This document shows positions 44,672-54,911 of a stretch of 64,000 nucleotides of DNA, in pieces (position 1 is the first letter of the stretch; every line of letters begins with the position of its first letter). The notes beneath the pieces are model-generated. The model worked only from the letters and a program-made list of their open reading frames with translations, was not told where the DNA came from and did no database searches. Source of the DNA: Ustilago trichophora (Eukaryota > Basidiomycota > Ustilaginomycetes > Ustilaginales > Ustilaginaceae); NCBI GenBank assembly GCA_900323505.1, contig OOIN01000013.1:434001-498000 (forward strand). Direction: 5' to 3'. A program made the translations under genes and the position numbers.

Positions 44672-45777
44672 ATGGCACCCATCCGCATCCCATCCGGTAC
44701 CTATACCTCGTCCGCCTCTGCAGGCGCCAGCACGGCTCCACCTTCCTCTGGCTGGGACTACATTCTCAAGTTTATCCTAATGGTGACTCCTCCGTCGGCA
44801 AATCCTCCCTTCTAGTTCGCCTGACCGACGATCGATTCCTCCCGACCCAGACCCCACCATCGGCGTTGAATTTGGCAGCCACCTCATCCGGCTTGACAAC
44901 GGCGAAACGGTCAAGGTCAAGTCTGGGATACAGCGGGCTCAGAGTCTTCCGATCCATCACGAGATCCTACTACAGAGGTGCGGCGGGCGCGTTGCTCGTG
45001 TACGACATTACCCACCGGGCGAGTTTCTTGAACGTCAAGGATGGTTAGACGATGTACGAAGTCATGCAGAGGAGAAGGTGAGCGTCGTACTTGTTGGAAC
45101 ATGTATGATCTGGTCGAGGATGAAGACGAGGCGAGTGCAGGTAAGACAAGGATCAGTGGAGAAGGAGGAGAGATGCTGGTGAAGAAGAGACGCGGAGAGC
45201 AAGAACAGCAAGGAGGCGGAGCAAAGGCAAGAAAAGGGAGGTGAGCTATCAAGAAGCCAAGGAATTTGCAGAACAAGAAGGCTTGCTCTTCCTCGAAGCC
45301 AGCGCCAAGTCTGGACACGTAAGTTGCCAACCATTGGCGCCTTCTATCCTTTCTTCTTCACTTGGACCATCTACTCACCTTTTTGGAATTGCTTTCTTCC
45401 GATGAGACAGAACGTGCAAGAAGCATTTGCACAAGCAGCGAGAGACATCCACTCCAATTTCCTCCTCCGAATCGGCCACTGACCTACGGGTGGCGATAGT
45501 GGCGGTGGTGGTGGTGCAGGGGCGGGCAAGTATGACAATGCCACTCTGGGCAAACGTTCACGGATGCGTGCCAGGGCAGGCGGCAGAACGTCGGGCACGG
45601 TCAACCTCGATCAGACCACGACGTCTGGAGCAGCACCAGCTTCAGCACAGGCGAGAAACGTCAGTGGCTTCTCCATTCGCAGCCTCACTGGTGGTGGTGC
45701 TCTTCAGCAGAACGCAACCAGGCGACGCATCATCTTCCGCTCAAAGAGGCACTGGCGAATGCTGTGTCATTTGTTAA
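44672..45777 (+). CDS. Divergent Rab GTPase (Rab2/4/14-like) with altered G3/G4 motifs, frameshifted
   Basis: A Ras-superfamily GTPase of the Rab2/Rab4/Rab14 branch, based on [19 protein letters not shown] and FLEASAKSG. In order: [14 protein letters not shown] (P loop), [11 protein letters not shown] (switch I), [13 protein letters not shown] (switch II, with Ser where the catalytic Gln is usual), a G4 reading NMYDL instead of NKxD, and SAK (G5). About 40 extra residues ([18 protein letters not shown] and on) lie between G4 and [13 protein letters not shown]. An intron (donor GTAAGT at 45319, acceptor CAG ending 45410, 92 nt) splits SGH/NVQEAF. A Gly-rich linker precedes the end GECCVIC, which fits a prenylation signal. 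At least six one-base deletions are needed between 44770 and 45110, so the unusual residues must be checked against raw reads. Confidence 0.75.
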
Positions 45778-45879
45778 TTTTGTGCAATGTAGACCAGTCA
45801 AACACCCACATGCATCAACTCTGAACCAGCCATGTTGTGAAAGGCTTTTGCATATTCCCCATGGCAATTTGTGTGAAGA

Positions 45880-46869
45880 TTACTTTTTCGAATGCGCAAC
45901 AATTGCGTCCCCTGCCTTCTTACTCGTTCTCCTGGTCTCATCGTCATCTTGAACGTCTTGGAAGGTGAAAGATTTCTTGAGGATTGCGAAGAATCTTTTA
46001 TCTGCTTTCTTCTTTTTGGTAGCAAACAAGATTTCTGTTTGACTAGTGGATAGAGCGATCATGTGTTGACAGAGGTTGAAAAGCCGATTCTAGATAGACG
46101 CAATCTGCCAGAGGAGTACGTGTGGTAAAAGGAGATGTGAATAAGGATGATGGGGTGTAGACCAATCTAATTCTGCTACTTATGAATTTTGATGGTGGTT
46201 ATTGTTGTGTTGGTGGAGGATGATGAAGGGGGGGGAAATTGAGGAGGAGATTTTCGCGCATGAGAGGTAGCATGACGTCTTGATCCGTGACCCAATTGAC
46301 ATCCGGAGAGCGAGAGTGCGTGTACGAGGTATCCTACGAGACCTGTACCTGAACCTAGTTCGATAATGCGTTTGTTACGCCAGTCGAAATTGTGCTTGTT
46401 GTAACCTTTATTCGCCTCCTCTTGTCCTCTTTTGCCTTCAGAAGGGTTGGAGTACTTTCCTGCAATATAAGCCCCAAGACCTCGGCTGCGGGCCAATCTT
46501 TCCACCGCAACCCGTGGTCATATCCAACTTCAAATGGACATCCCACCACGCTTTCCTTCACCTTCCTCCTTTTCTTTCTCCTTTCACCTTCCTTCTCGGC
46601 TTAGAAGCTGTGGCCGACGGAGAGATCGCTGTAATATCGAATGGTAGTACGTCGGTCGATAATGCTCTCCAACTGCTGAGGTACGATGCTGTAATCGTTC
46701 TGACTGGGCAAATCTCGAATATCTCCACTATCCTTAGCAATGTTAATGATGAAGAGGGAGAGGAAGGTTCGTCATCGATGGCAAGAAATGTCGAAGTGGA
46801 TCGACCAAATCGAGCTGTTCTCCCTCTCGAGTTCTGCCGTACGTCGTTGGCGTCATTTGTCGACGGCAT
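45880..46869 (-). CDS. METTL21/EFM-type protein-lysine methyltransferase, frameshifted
   Basis: A class I SAM-dependent methyltransferase of the METTL21 family, whose fungal members methylate translation factors and chaperones. It begins MPSTNDANDVRQNSRGRTAR at 46869. Conserved pieces in order are CPFEVGYDHGLRWKDWPAAE (the FEV..G..W.A region), RIIELGSGTGLVGYL (SAM motif I), WVTDQDVMLPLMRENLLLNF (motif II/post I), ADCVYLESAFQPLS (motif IV, normally D-x-x-Y), and the C-terminal RFFAILKKSFTFQDV. The end is at 45880. Frame changes occur near 46735, 46600, 46440, 46305 and 46080-46180, each of one base. The substrate cannot be deduced. Confidence 0.75.
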
Positions 46870-47230
46870 CGTGGCGGGTCTGACGAGGTTTTGGATCGGG
46901 ACCAAACGTATTTGGAAGCAGAGGAAAGAAGGAAAGAAGGTGGAGAGGAGGTCGTGAGGTGCGGGGAGCATAAGGAAGAAGAAGAAAAGTGGCGCCAAGA
47001 GGACCCTTAAAAGAGAAGAAGGCTAAAACTGCAGCCTTTCTTTTTTTTTTTCGCAACCCCCAATCTGTGTGCTTCTCCAATCTCACATTCTCGCCAAAAA
47101 GGACCGAGCACCAACAACGTGGCTGTGGATCGACAGACCGGCCACCTCAACCGCTTCTATCTCACGCTTCCGCTCACACGAAAGGAAAACAAAGATGCTT
47201 TTGACAGTCAATGCGATTTCATAAGGTGGA
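46870..47230. other. Short intergenic region
   Basis: 361 nt between the methyltransferase start and the GLN4 3' end. It contains a T11 run near 47040. Nothing else is seen. Confidence 0.45.
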
Positions 47231-50023
47231 TCACAAGAGAGCTTCGTTCACTTGGCGCCTTCTTGCCCGACGCTGGGGCCGCATCTTCTTGTCATCCTTC
47301 TTTGCGTCCTCCTTCAAACTAACGATGCGATTGAGGACGATCTTGCCGCCCTGCTTCTGGTCGCCAAACAGGCCCAGATCGCCGCTCAGACGGTCGAGGG
47401 CAAAGTAGGCAGTGCGCATACCTTGGAATCGAACGAGTTCCTTGCCAACCAGTTGTTCGGCGGTGCGTTCGGGAGCACCAGCACCAGCACCCTGAGTCTC
47501 GGCGGTCTCGGTCTCGCTCCTCGCCTTGGCAGCGTCTGCATCGGCCTTCTTGGTTCGTTCCGCGGCTTCGATGCGTGCCTGCTCAACGCTACGCTTGGCA
47601 ACGTCCCAGAATCCTACCTCGACCATGGCTCCTTTGACAATTTCGAGCGAGTCTGGGTTGACGTGGTCCAAAAAGTTTTCTTCGGCGCAGGGTCGTCCGA
47701 AGTGAAGAGCTGGTGGAAGATGCGCGTCTCATCGACCTTGACGGGACTCTGCGAGGGCGCGTGCTCGGCGATCCACTGGATGTACGTCTTGGGTTTGGGG
47801 GTGCTGGCGTCGCCGTAGGTGCGATGACCTCGATCGGCTCACCCTTGTCGTTGGTCTTGAACGACTTGCATGTGATGGGGTAGGGAACCTGGAGGAGACC
47901 AACGGTCTTGCCGGGGGCCAATCGGAAGTAGTCCTTGCTGTCTTCAGTGCGGAAGTCGGATGAGTCAATGTAGACGGTGCGGGTGAAGGGGATCTTGTTG
48001 GTGCCCATCTCGGGTGCCTTGGGATGCAAGGGCTTCTCGAGCTCCTGGAAGTGGTCCTCGGGAAGGTTCTCGATGGTGACCTTGAGCGGGTTGAGCACCA
48101 TCATCAATCGTGGTGTCGAGGTCTCGAGGTACTGTCGGACTGCCTGATCGAATCGGCTGATCTGCATGGTGGTCTTGGCGGTGGTGACACCGAGAGCGCT
48201 GACAAACGACAGAATAGCACCGGGGGGGACACCTCTGCGTCTGAGGGCAATGAGGGTGAACATGCGCGGGTCATCCCAGTCCTCAATGTAGCCCTCCTTG
48301 ACGAGCTTGAGGATCTTACGCTTCGACATGACGGTACCCTGGAGCGCGAGGCGACCGTACTCTGACTGACGCGGCTTGTACACCTCGAGGGCATCGCACA
48401 GCCACTCGTATGATTCGCGCGAGAGGATGAACTCGGTGGTGCAGAGCGAGTGGCTGATGTTTTCAAAGCTATCGACAAGACAGTGGGTGAAGTCGTAAGT
48501 CGGGTAGATGCACCAGTCCTTGCCAGTTCGGTGGTGCGAAGCTTCGAGGACACGGTAGGCAATGAGATCCCACATCTGAGGGTTGCCGTTCTCAATGTCC
48601 TGCTTCATGCGAAGGGTGACCTTGCCCGGTGCATATTTGCCGTTCTTCATGTCTTCAAAGTCCTGAAGCGACTCCTGGATCGGACGGTCACGGAAGCGCG
48701 AAGGCTTGCGAGGACCACGCTCGGGACCTCCTCGCTGCTCCTTGATCTCTTCTGGTGTAGAGTGGTCGACGTAGGCCTTGCCTCGTTTGATGAGCTCAAC
48801 GGCAAGCTCGTAAAGCTGCTGGAAGTAGTCACTCGAGTAGGTGACCTTGAAGGGCTCAAAGCCAAGCCATCGGACGGTCTCAAGGATGCTGGTAAAGTAC
48901 TTTTCCTCCTCAGCCTCGGGGTTGGTGTCGTCGTACCGCAAGTAGCAGAGGCCTTTGTGGTAGCGGGCAAAGCCAAAGTTGACTGCAATGGCCTTGCTGT
49001 GTCCGATGTGAAGGAAGCCGTTGGGCTCTGGTGGGAAACGGGTCATGACCATACCCTTGGTGGCAGCAAGATGCTGCTCCTTGAGTTCTGGCTTGATCTG
49101 GGGTTCTCACCGGGTTTGTGGAGGTTGGCGAGGAAGCCTTCCTTGAACATGGCATCTGGGTCGACGGGCCGGTGGGCGCTGCGTCCTTCTTGGCATCAGC
49201 GGCGGCAGTGGGCTTCTTCTTCTCCTTGGGGGGTGGTGCCTTCTTGGGACCATATGTAGCGAGAAGAGCTGCATCGACTGCGTTTTTGACATCGACTGCG
49301 CTCGCCCATCGCATCTCTGGTGTCGCCTTGACACCTGCGAGGATGGAGCCGAGTTTTGGCCAGCCCTCGACGGGGTCGAGTTCGGATCTGTGGGATGCAA
49401 TGTGGTCGTCTACTGCCTTGCGACACTGTTCGGGGGTCACGACAATGCCTTTTTGGCAAGAGAATACGTTGCTGCAAGTCAGTACAGCGCTAATTGTGAC
49501 TTGGAGAGCTACGAAGCGGGCAGCAGCAAAGGATCAGATAGAATAGAAACTGCATGCCATGGCGAGACGGGTCTCGGTACGGCTCTAATACATGCGTTTG
49601 TGGTTTTTGTGTCTCATCATTCGATGCTGCTGCTGTGTTGAGGGGCAGAATACTTACCGACACCACACTCCTTGTCGAAGGCAGGCTTGTCTGGCTCGCC
49701 GGTGACATTTGCGAGGAACTTGTATGCTGCGTTTACTTGGTCGGAGGATGTGAGGCTGCCATCGACGATGCGAGATACAATGTAGTCTCTGCTGGGCTTG
49801 TTGGAGGCATCCTTGGATGTGGATGCCGAGATGATGAGTGCAGAGGCCTTTGGATCGATGGTCTTTGTGGTAAGCTGGTTGTCGGCAATAACGCTCTCGA
49901 GGGCAGCGACGTGCTTAGGATTTGTGAGGGTCTCGATGGCTCTGTTGCCGCTCAGGTTGAGCGACTCGAAGAGCTTGAGAAGCCTAGCATTCTCTGGGTC
50001 GTTGACGTCGACCTTGGGGGCAT
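47231..50023 (-). CDS. GLN4: Cytosolic glutaminyl-tRNA synthetase
   Basis: Class I synthetase that charges tRNA-Gln. Exon 1 (50023-49658) encodes the N-terminal RNA-binding domain ([40 protein letters not shown]). An intron of 209 nt (donor GTAAGT from 49657, acceptor AAG ending at 49449, phase 1) joins ECGVG to IVVTPEQC. Exon 2 continues with a Lys/Pro linker, then the catalytic core with [19 protein letters not shown] (HIGH), [20 protein letters not shown] (KMSKS-equivalent) and [18 protein letters not shown]. The anticodon-binding beta barrels end [45 protein letters not shown]. One base appears missing in the C5 run at the start codon (MPP), and others near 49130, 47815 and 47690. Confidence 0.94.
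49449..49657 (-). other. Intron of GLN4
   Basis: GTAAGT donor and AG acceptor on the minus strand. Removal joins two conserved halves of the N-terminal domain in frame ([12 protein letters not shown]). Confidence 0.8.
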
Positions 50024-51477
50024 GTTGAGATGGTTATGCAGATTGAGGGAAGGATGTATGAAGGGTATGATGCAGCGATGCTGCTTGCCACGAAGAGGGA
50101 CCAGAGGAGGTTGCGAAGCAATGGGTATGATAAGGTGGTTGCACAAGTTGAAGATGATCGTGAGCAAAGAGTGTTGATTGCTGAGCTTGCTTTTTTTTTT
50201 TCGTCGCTTCCAGCTCAGAACGCCTAAAAAGAAAAAGAAGATTGGGATTGGCTGGCTCGAGCTCAACTACATTGTGGTCCCGATCGTGTGTCAAGTGAAA
50301 CACGCGCAGGTCTGCTTGCTGTTAATTTTGCTGTTGCTTGCTGTTGCGCACATTCCTGTTCCTTATCTCGATATCATTGATTGCATACACTGCGACGACA
50401 TTCCTGTTTGCTATGGAAAGGCATGCTTTTCGCACACGAGAGAGAGAGAGAACAAGACCGCTTGGTGCTCTTTGGAAGAGTGAAGGTTTGCTCCAAAGAT
50501 GGTGCTAACGCCATGGCAACTGACCCGATCTCGAGGATGGCCACGGCTAGATGTTAGCTTATAGCTGCTAACATAGAGCAGGATTTCGACCATGACAAGG
50601 CTTCTTCTGATTCGCTCAGCTTGAGCGTGGAATGGACACTAAGAGAGTTGCCATTGTGAGCACGCCTGCCTTAGCCTTGGGCTTGGACTAGCCTTGAAAG
50701 CCGAGCTGGCAGAGAAGGGATCGACAATGCATAGATGCAGTAGTCTGGGCAGTAAGGAGCGGCTAGGTTGAGTATGTGTTGGCTTGTGGATTGGATTGCC
50801 GTCTGTGTGTTCGGTGGCTGACCAAGGGAGACAGAAATGTGGCTGTCGGGAGAGGCCGAAAGCGCAAGCCACAATCTCATGCGTCTCTGATAGAATCCCA
50901 GAGAGGTGACGGCGTCTGTTGCCAGCTTTGGGTTCATCGGACGGCCTCCGACTTGTTGGTTGCGACGAGACGAGATGCCCCTTGCAGCCATCCCGTTGGC
51001 TGTCACCAGTCACACACGGTGTCTTGGTAATGCTCTGACAAGCTCATGCGTGATGGTTTCCATACAGACATGAGACTGCCATCAAATCAATGCAAGACCA
51101 GAACGGTCTGAGCCATGATGCGTCTCGTGTATATCGCAAGCATTGCCGAGAGGAGTGAGCGTACATAGACAGTACTGTACAGAAGACGCTACTGTAAGCC
51201 TTGCCTCGTTTGGCTTGCTTCCGTCTCAAGAGCCAAGCGAGGAGCAGCCGCCGATTCAAACAAAAGGAAGCCAAAAGGGTCTCAGTCTCATCGGGCGAAT
51301 CCCAAGAGGTTCTTTCCTGACTCTACCTATATCGTAGCTCGCACGATCGGGGGATACGACGCACCAATTTGAAGGATTGGTCTCGACTTTCGTATCTCTT
51401 GTGTTTCAGCCTGGACTTCTTCAGTGAGCTGCCAGCACCTCGCCAGAGCGTGTGATGAGGGTTCAACCCTAAAAAGG

Positions 51478-51560
<83 letters not shown>

Positions 51561-52923
51561 AAAAATCGAAGGTCGAGTGACTTGCTGGGACGCGCCACGA
51601 AAAAAGCTGAGGTTGCAGGTTGCAGCTGCCTTTTTCTTGCGCGACGGGAACACGGGAGCATGCCCAAGGTGAAACCCGTTGCTGCTGCTTCCCGTAAAGA
51701 AAAAAAAAACAGACGGTCGAGATGGGAAGCGTGGGACCACCAATTCAAAAAAGGAGCACACTCTCTGTGTCCTGTGTTCTAGAAATTTAGGTTTGGGTGG
51801 GACAGGTCAGAAATATCGAGTAAAAAAAAAAAGACGAACGGGCCAGCCACTTTTCTTGCCATTCCCCATCTGAAAGGGAAGCCAACCATTCGAGAACAAT
51901 AGCAAGCCGAAACAGCTTTTAGTTACAGAGCAGAGGTCGATGCTGCTGGTTGCATGCTTCTTTTCGATGCTGTAACAAGAGACAAAGATCCTGTCTTGGT
52001 GTGTCCCATTGCTCGGATCGCTCGCTTCCACCAGAGATTCGAGGCTTGTTCACCGCGGCAGGACACGCAAGCGCCTTCTTTGGACTCTTCTGTCTCTTAC
52101 TGCCTCGTTGTTTCGACTTTTTCTTTTGGTTGCTTTCCAGTCGTTTCCCCTCCCTTCCCGGGCCCTGGACCGCTCTTGACTTTTGCACTGTACCATGCTG
52201 CACCCTTTTGTTCTTCCCTTTCTCTTCTTTCTCTTCTTGTCGGCGTGTGTGTGTCTGTGTGTGTGACCTTTAGCTTGCTCCTCTCTTGTCCGATTTTTTT
52301 GACAGACGAGCCGCATTGAATTCTGGCAACATTTCACAGATTTCCTGCGCCACGCCCCTCACGCTTTGCCTTCCCCGCCTATTTCTCTCCCGTCTCTCTC
52401 TCTCTCTCTCTCTTTGGTGTGTCGGTATTTCCGTCCGTCTTTGCGTCTCACAGGCCATTTTTGGCAGAGCCTTCCTCCATTCCACTTTCATCTTTCGACA
52501 CCATCTCCATCTTCATCACCACTACCACTACCATCATCGTCATTCTCCCCTCATCCGATCATCTGCTCTTTTCACGCATTCATCCTTCCACTCAGTCTCG
52601 CTCATCACCGGCCGGACCGTTCTTTCAATCCAAGCGCCAATTTCACTTCTGCCGCTCAGTCAAGGCCCCACCGATTCTCTCCATCTCAGGTCCGACTGTT
52701 TTGAACTCAAGTCTTCTGCCCTCAACCCACTGAATCCTGACGCTCGGCACTTCGGCTTCAGCTTTGGCCCTTTCATTGGTCTAGTCCGTTATCCCGCTCT
52801 CTTCTTCGTCCTGGTCTTTTCTGGCAAATCTTGATCGCATCGCATCGAATCGCATCCATTCGCTACCAGACCTACACATCCCACCCTACCGTCTCCTATC
52901 TCGCTCCATACAACAAAGCAAAC
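50024..52923. other. Long gene-poor stretch (2.9 kb) upstream of GPA1
   Basis: No coding region is supported. It contains the A80 tract, TACTGTA motifs at 51173 and 51190, further short A and T runs, and a CT-rich promoter-like region (about 52250-52420) followed by CA/TC-rich leader DNA before the GPA1 ATG. The 5' leader of GPA1 could be several hundred bases long. Confidence 0.5.
51478..51557 (+). repeat. A80 homopolymer
   Basis: Eighty consecutive A, preceded by 'aaaaagg' and followed by 'tcaaaaaatcg'. It is by far the longest homopolymer in the window. No flanking direct repeats typical of retroposition were seen. Confidence 0.95.
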
Positions 52924-53985
52924 ATGGGTTGCGGTGCATCAAAAGTCGACAAGGAGGGGCAGGCTCGCAACGATGCCATCGAGGCGCAGCTCAAGAAGGA
53001 TCGTCTGGCTCAGAAGAACGAGATCAAGATGCTTCTTCTCGGTGCCGGAGAGTCGGGCAAGTCGACCATTCTCAAGCAGATGAAACTCATCAACCACGGC
53101 TCGTATAGCTCAGAAGAGCGAGAGTCGTACAAGGAGATCATCTTCTCCAACACTGTCCAATCGATGCGCGTCATGCTCGACGCCATGGAGCGTCTCGACA
53201 TCCCACTCGCCGACGGTTCCAACGCACCACGCGCAGAGATCATCCTCGGCCTCTCGCCCAACATTGAGTCGGACGTGCTTCCCAAGGAGGTCGCAGACGC
53301 CATCCACGGCTTGTGGCAGGATGCAGGCGTACAGGCGTGTTTCGCCCGCAGCCGCGAGTACCAGCTCAACGACTCGGCAAAGTACTACTTTGACTCGATC
53401 CAACGAATGGCTGAGCCCAACTACCTCCCCACAGACCAGGACGTCCTCCGCTCGCGTGTCAAGACCACCGGTATCACAGAAACACACTTCCAGATTGGCG
53501 AGCTCAACTACAAGCTCTTTGACGTCGGTGGACAGCGTTCCGAGCGTAAAAAGTGGATCCACTGCTTCGAAAACGTCACTGCCATCATCTTCCTCGTCGC
53601 CATTTCCGAATACGACCAGCTGCTGTACGAGGACGAGAATGTCAACCGAATGCAGGAGGCGCTTACTCTTTTTGACAGCATCTGCAACTCGCGATGGTTC
53701 GTAAAGACTTCCATCATTCTTTTCCTCAACAAGATTGATCTTTTCAAGCAGAAGCTCCCCATTTCGCCCATGGCCGACTACTTTAGCGACTACACGGGCG
53801 GTGCCGATTACAACTCGGCGTGCGAGTACATTGTCAACCGATTCGTCAGTCTCAACCAGAGCGATGCCAAGACCATCTACACTCATTTCACCTGTGCTAC
53901 CGACACGAGTCAGATCAAATTCGTCATGTCGGCGGTCAACGATATCATTATTCAAGTCAACTTGCGCGATTGCGGTTTGCTCTGA
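52924..53985 (+). CDS. GPA1: Heterotrimeric G protein alpha subunit, class I (Gpa1 type)
   Basis: An intact intronless frame of 353 residues. The start MGCGASK carries the Gly2 N-myristoylation and Cys3 palmitoylation signal. Nucleotide-binding motifs are all present: GAGESGKST (residues 40-48), RVKTTGITE (switch I, with the ADP-ribosylatable Arg), DVGGQRSERKKW (switch II with catalytic Gln), FLNKIDLF (NKxD) and TCATDT. The C-terminus CGLL has the Cys at -4 typical of class I (Gi-like) fungal G-alpha. In smuts Gpa1 is one of four G-alpha proteins; pheromone signalling goes mainly through Gpa3, so a role for this one in nutrient or morphological signalling through adenylate cyclase is inferred, not shown. 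The ATG at 52924 is preferred over the upstream in-frame ATG at 52831 because it gives the acylation motif. Confidence 0.97.
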   Translation: MGCGASKVDKEGQARNDAIEAQLKKDRLAQKNEIKMLLLGAGESGKSTILKQMKLINHGSYSSEERESYKEIIFSNTVQSMRVMLDAMERLDIPLADGSNAPRAEIILGLSPNIESDVLPKEVADAIHGLWQDAGVQACFARSREYQLNDSAKYYFDSIQRMAEPNYLPTDQDVLRSRVKTTGITETHFQIGELNYKLFDVGGQRSERKKWIHCFENVTAIIFLVAISEYDQLLYEDENVNRMQEALTLFDSICNSRWFVKTSIILFLNKIDLFKQKLPISPMADYFSDYTGGADYNSACEYIVNRFVSLNQSDAKTIYTHFTCATDTSQIKFVMSAVNDIIIQVNLRDCGLL

Positions 53986-54911
53986 TCTGCATTCCAGCAT
54001 CTCCCATTCGTTTCATTCCTCGTCAAAATCCCGCATCCACCATATACACCAGCTGCAAAGAAAAAAGCTCAACCCAACCCAGCCTGTCCTTTTTCTCACT
54101 CTTTCTGGATTCTAGGTCGACACGAGCTTTTAACGCATGCTTCACTGGTTCAGTTGAGCCAAGAAACTTCCTCTTCTTCCCCCTCCCCTTCTTTGTGGCG
54201 TCCATTTGTTCTCAAACCTCTTCGCCTACGTTTTGGCCATCATAGTTCACAGTACCTTTGTTCAGTTAGATCCCCCTCCCATCGCGCATCATACCACTTT
54301 CGTCATCACTTTTTGCTTTCTATGTTGTCTGGGGGTGGAGCAGGACAGACTGCGTATTTGCGACCGGTCTGGCAGCGTTTGATCGTGAGAAGTTGGAACG
54401 GAGGAGCTGAAATGTGGTTTTGTTGTTGGTACCAAGTGAGCGGTGATTTTTGGAGCGCAAGGAGGAAAGAGAGTGCGAGTGACAGTGGTGAGTGGCTGGT
54501 TCAAGAAGGGCGGTTGAGATTCTGCGTCTGACAGTTGGCTCGGGGAAACGTGTCACCTGAAGGGAGGAAGGGTATATCTAGGACGAAGCTGAGACGTAGG
54601 TTAGTCAAGGGTGTGCATGTTGTTAGAGAATTTTGAGTGACTATGGATCGTATAAAGTGTTTTGGGATTGCTGTTGTGTTGGGATCGAGATGGATCGTGG
54701 GGGGAAGGTCGATAGCTCCACAAGCGGACATCAGTCACATATGAAAGAATGATTCGTAAACATCTTCGTTGGAGAGCATCAAGCATTGACGTGCGTTATA
54801 TTGTACAGAAAAAGAGAGAGAGAGAGAGAAAGAGAATGATAGAGCAACCCATTGAGGCGAAGGTAAACGGGAGAGACGTAACTAATCCGTCAACAGGCGA
54901 GAGTTGATGTT
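53986..54911. other. 3' region between GPA1 and the transporter
   Basis: Convergent 3' ends with about 925 nt between stops. A GA repeat (about 54813-54829) lies near the transporter end. No gene is seen. Confidence 0.5.

Noticed and set aside
51424..51672. A polylysine ORF across the A80 tract
   Set aside because: It exists only because AAA encodes Lys; the flanks have no coding character. The same holds for the poly-Phe frame on the other strand.
53110..54000. A 296-codon minus-strand ORF opposite GPA1
   Set aside because: Antisense shadow of the intact G-alpha gene, with no recognisable domain.
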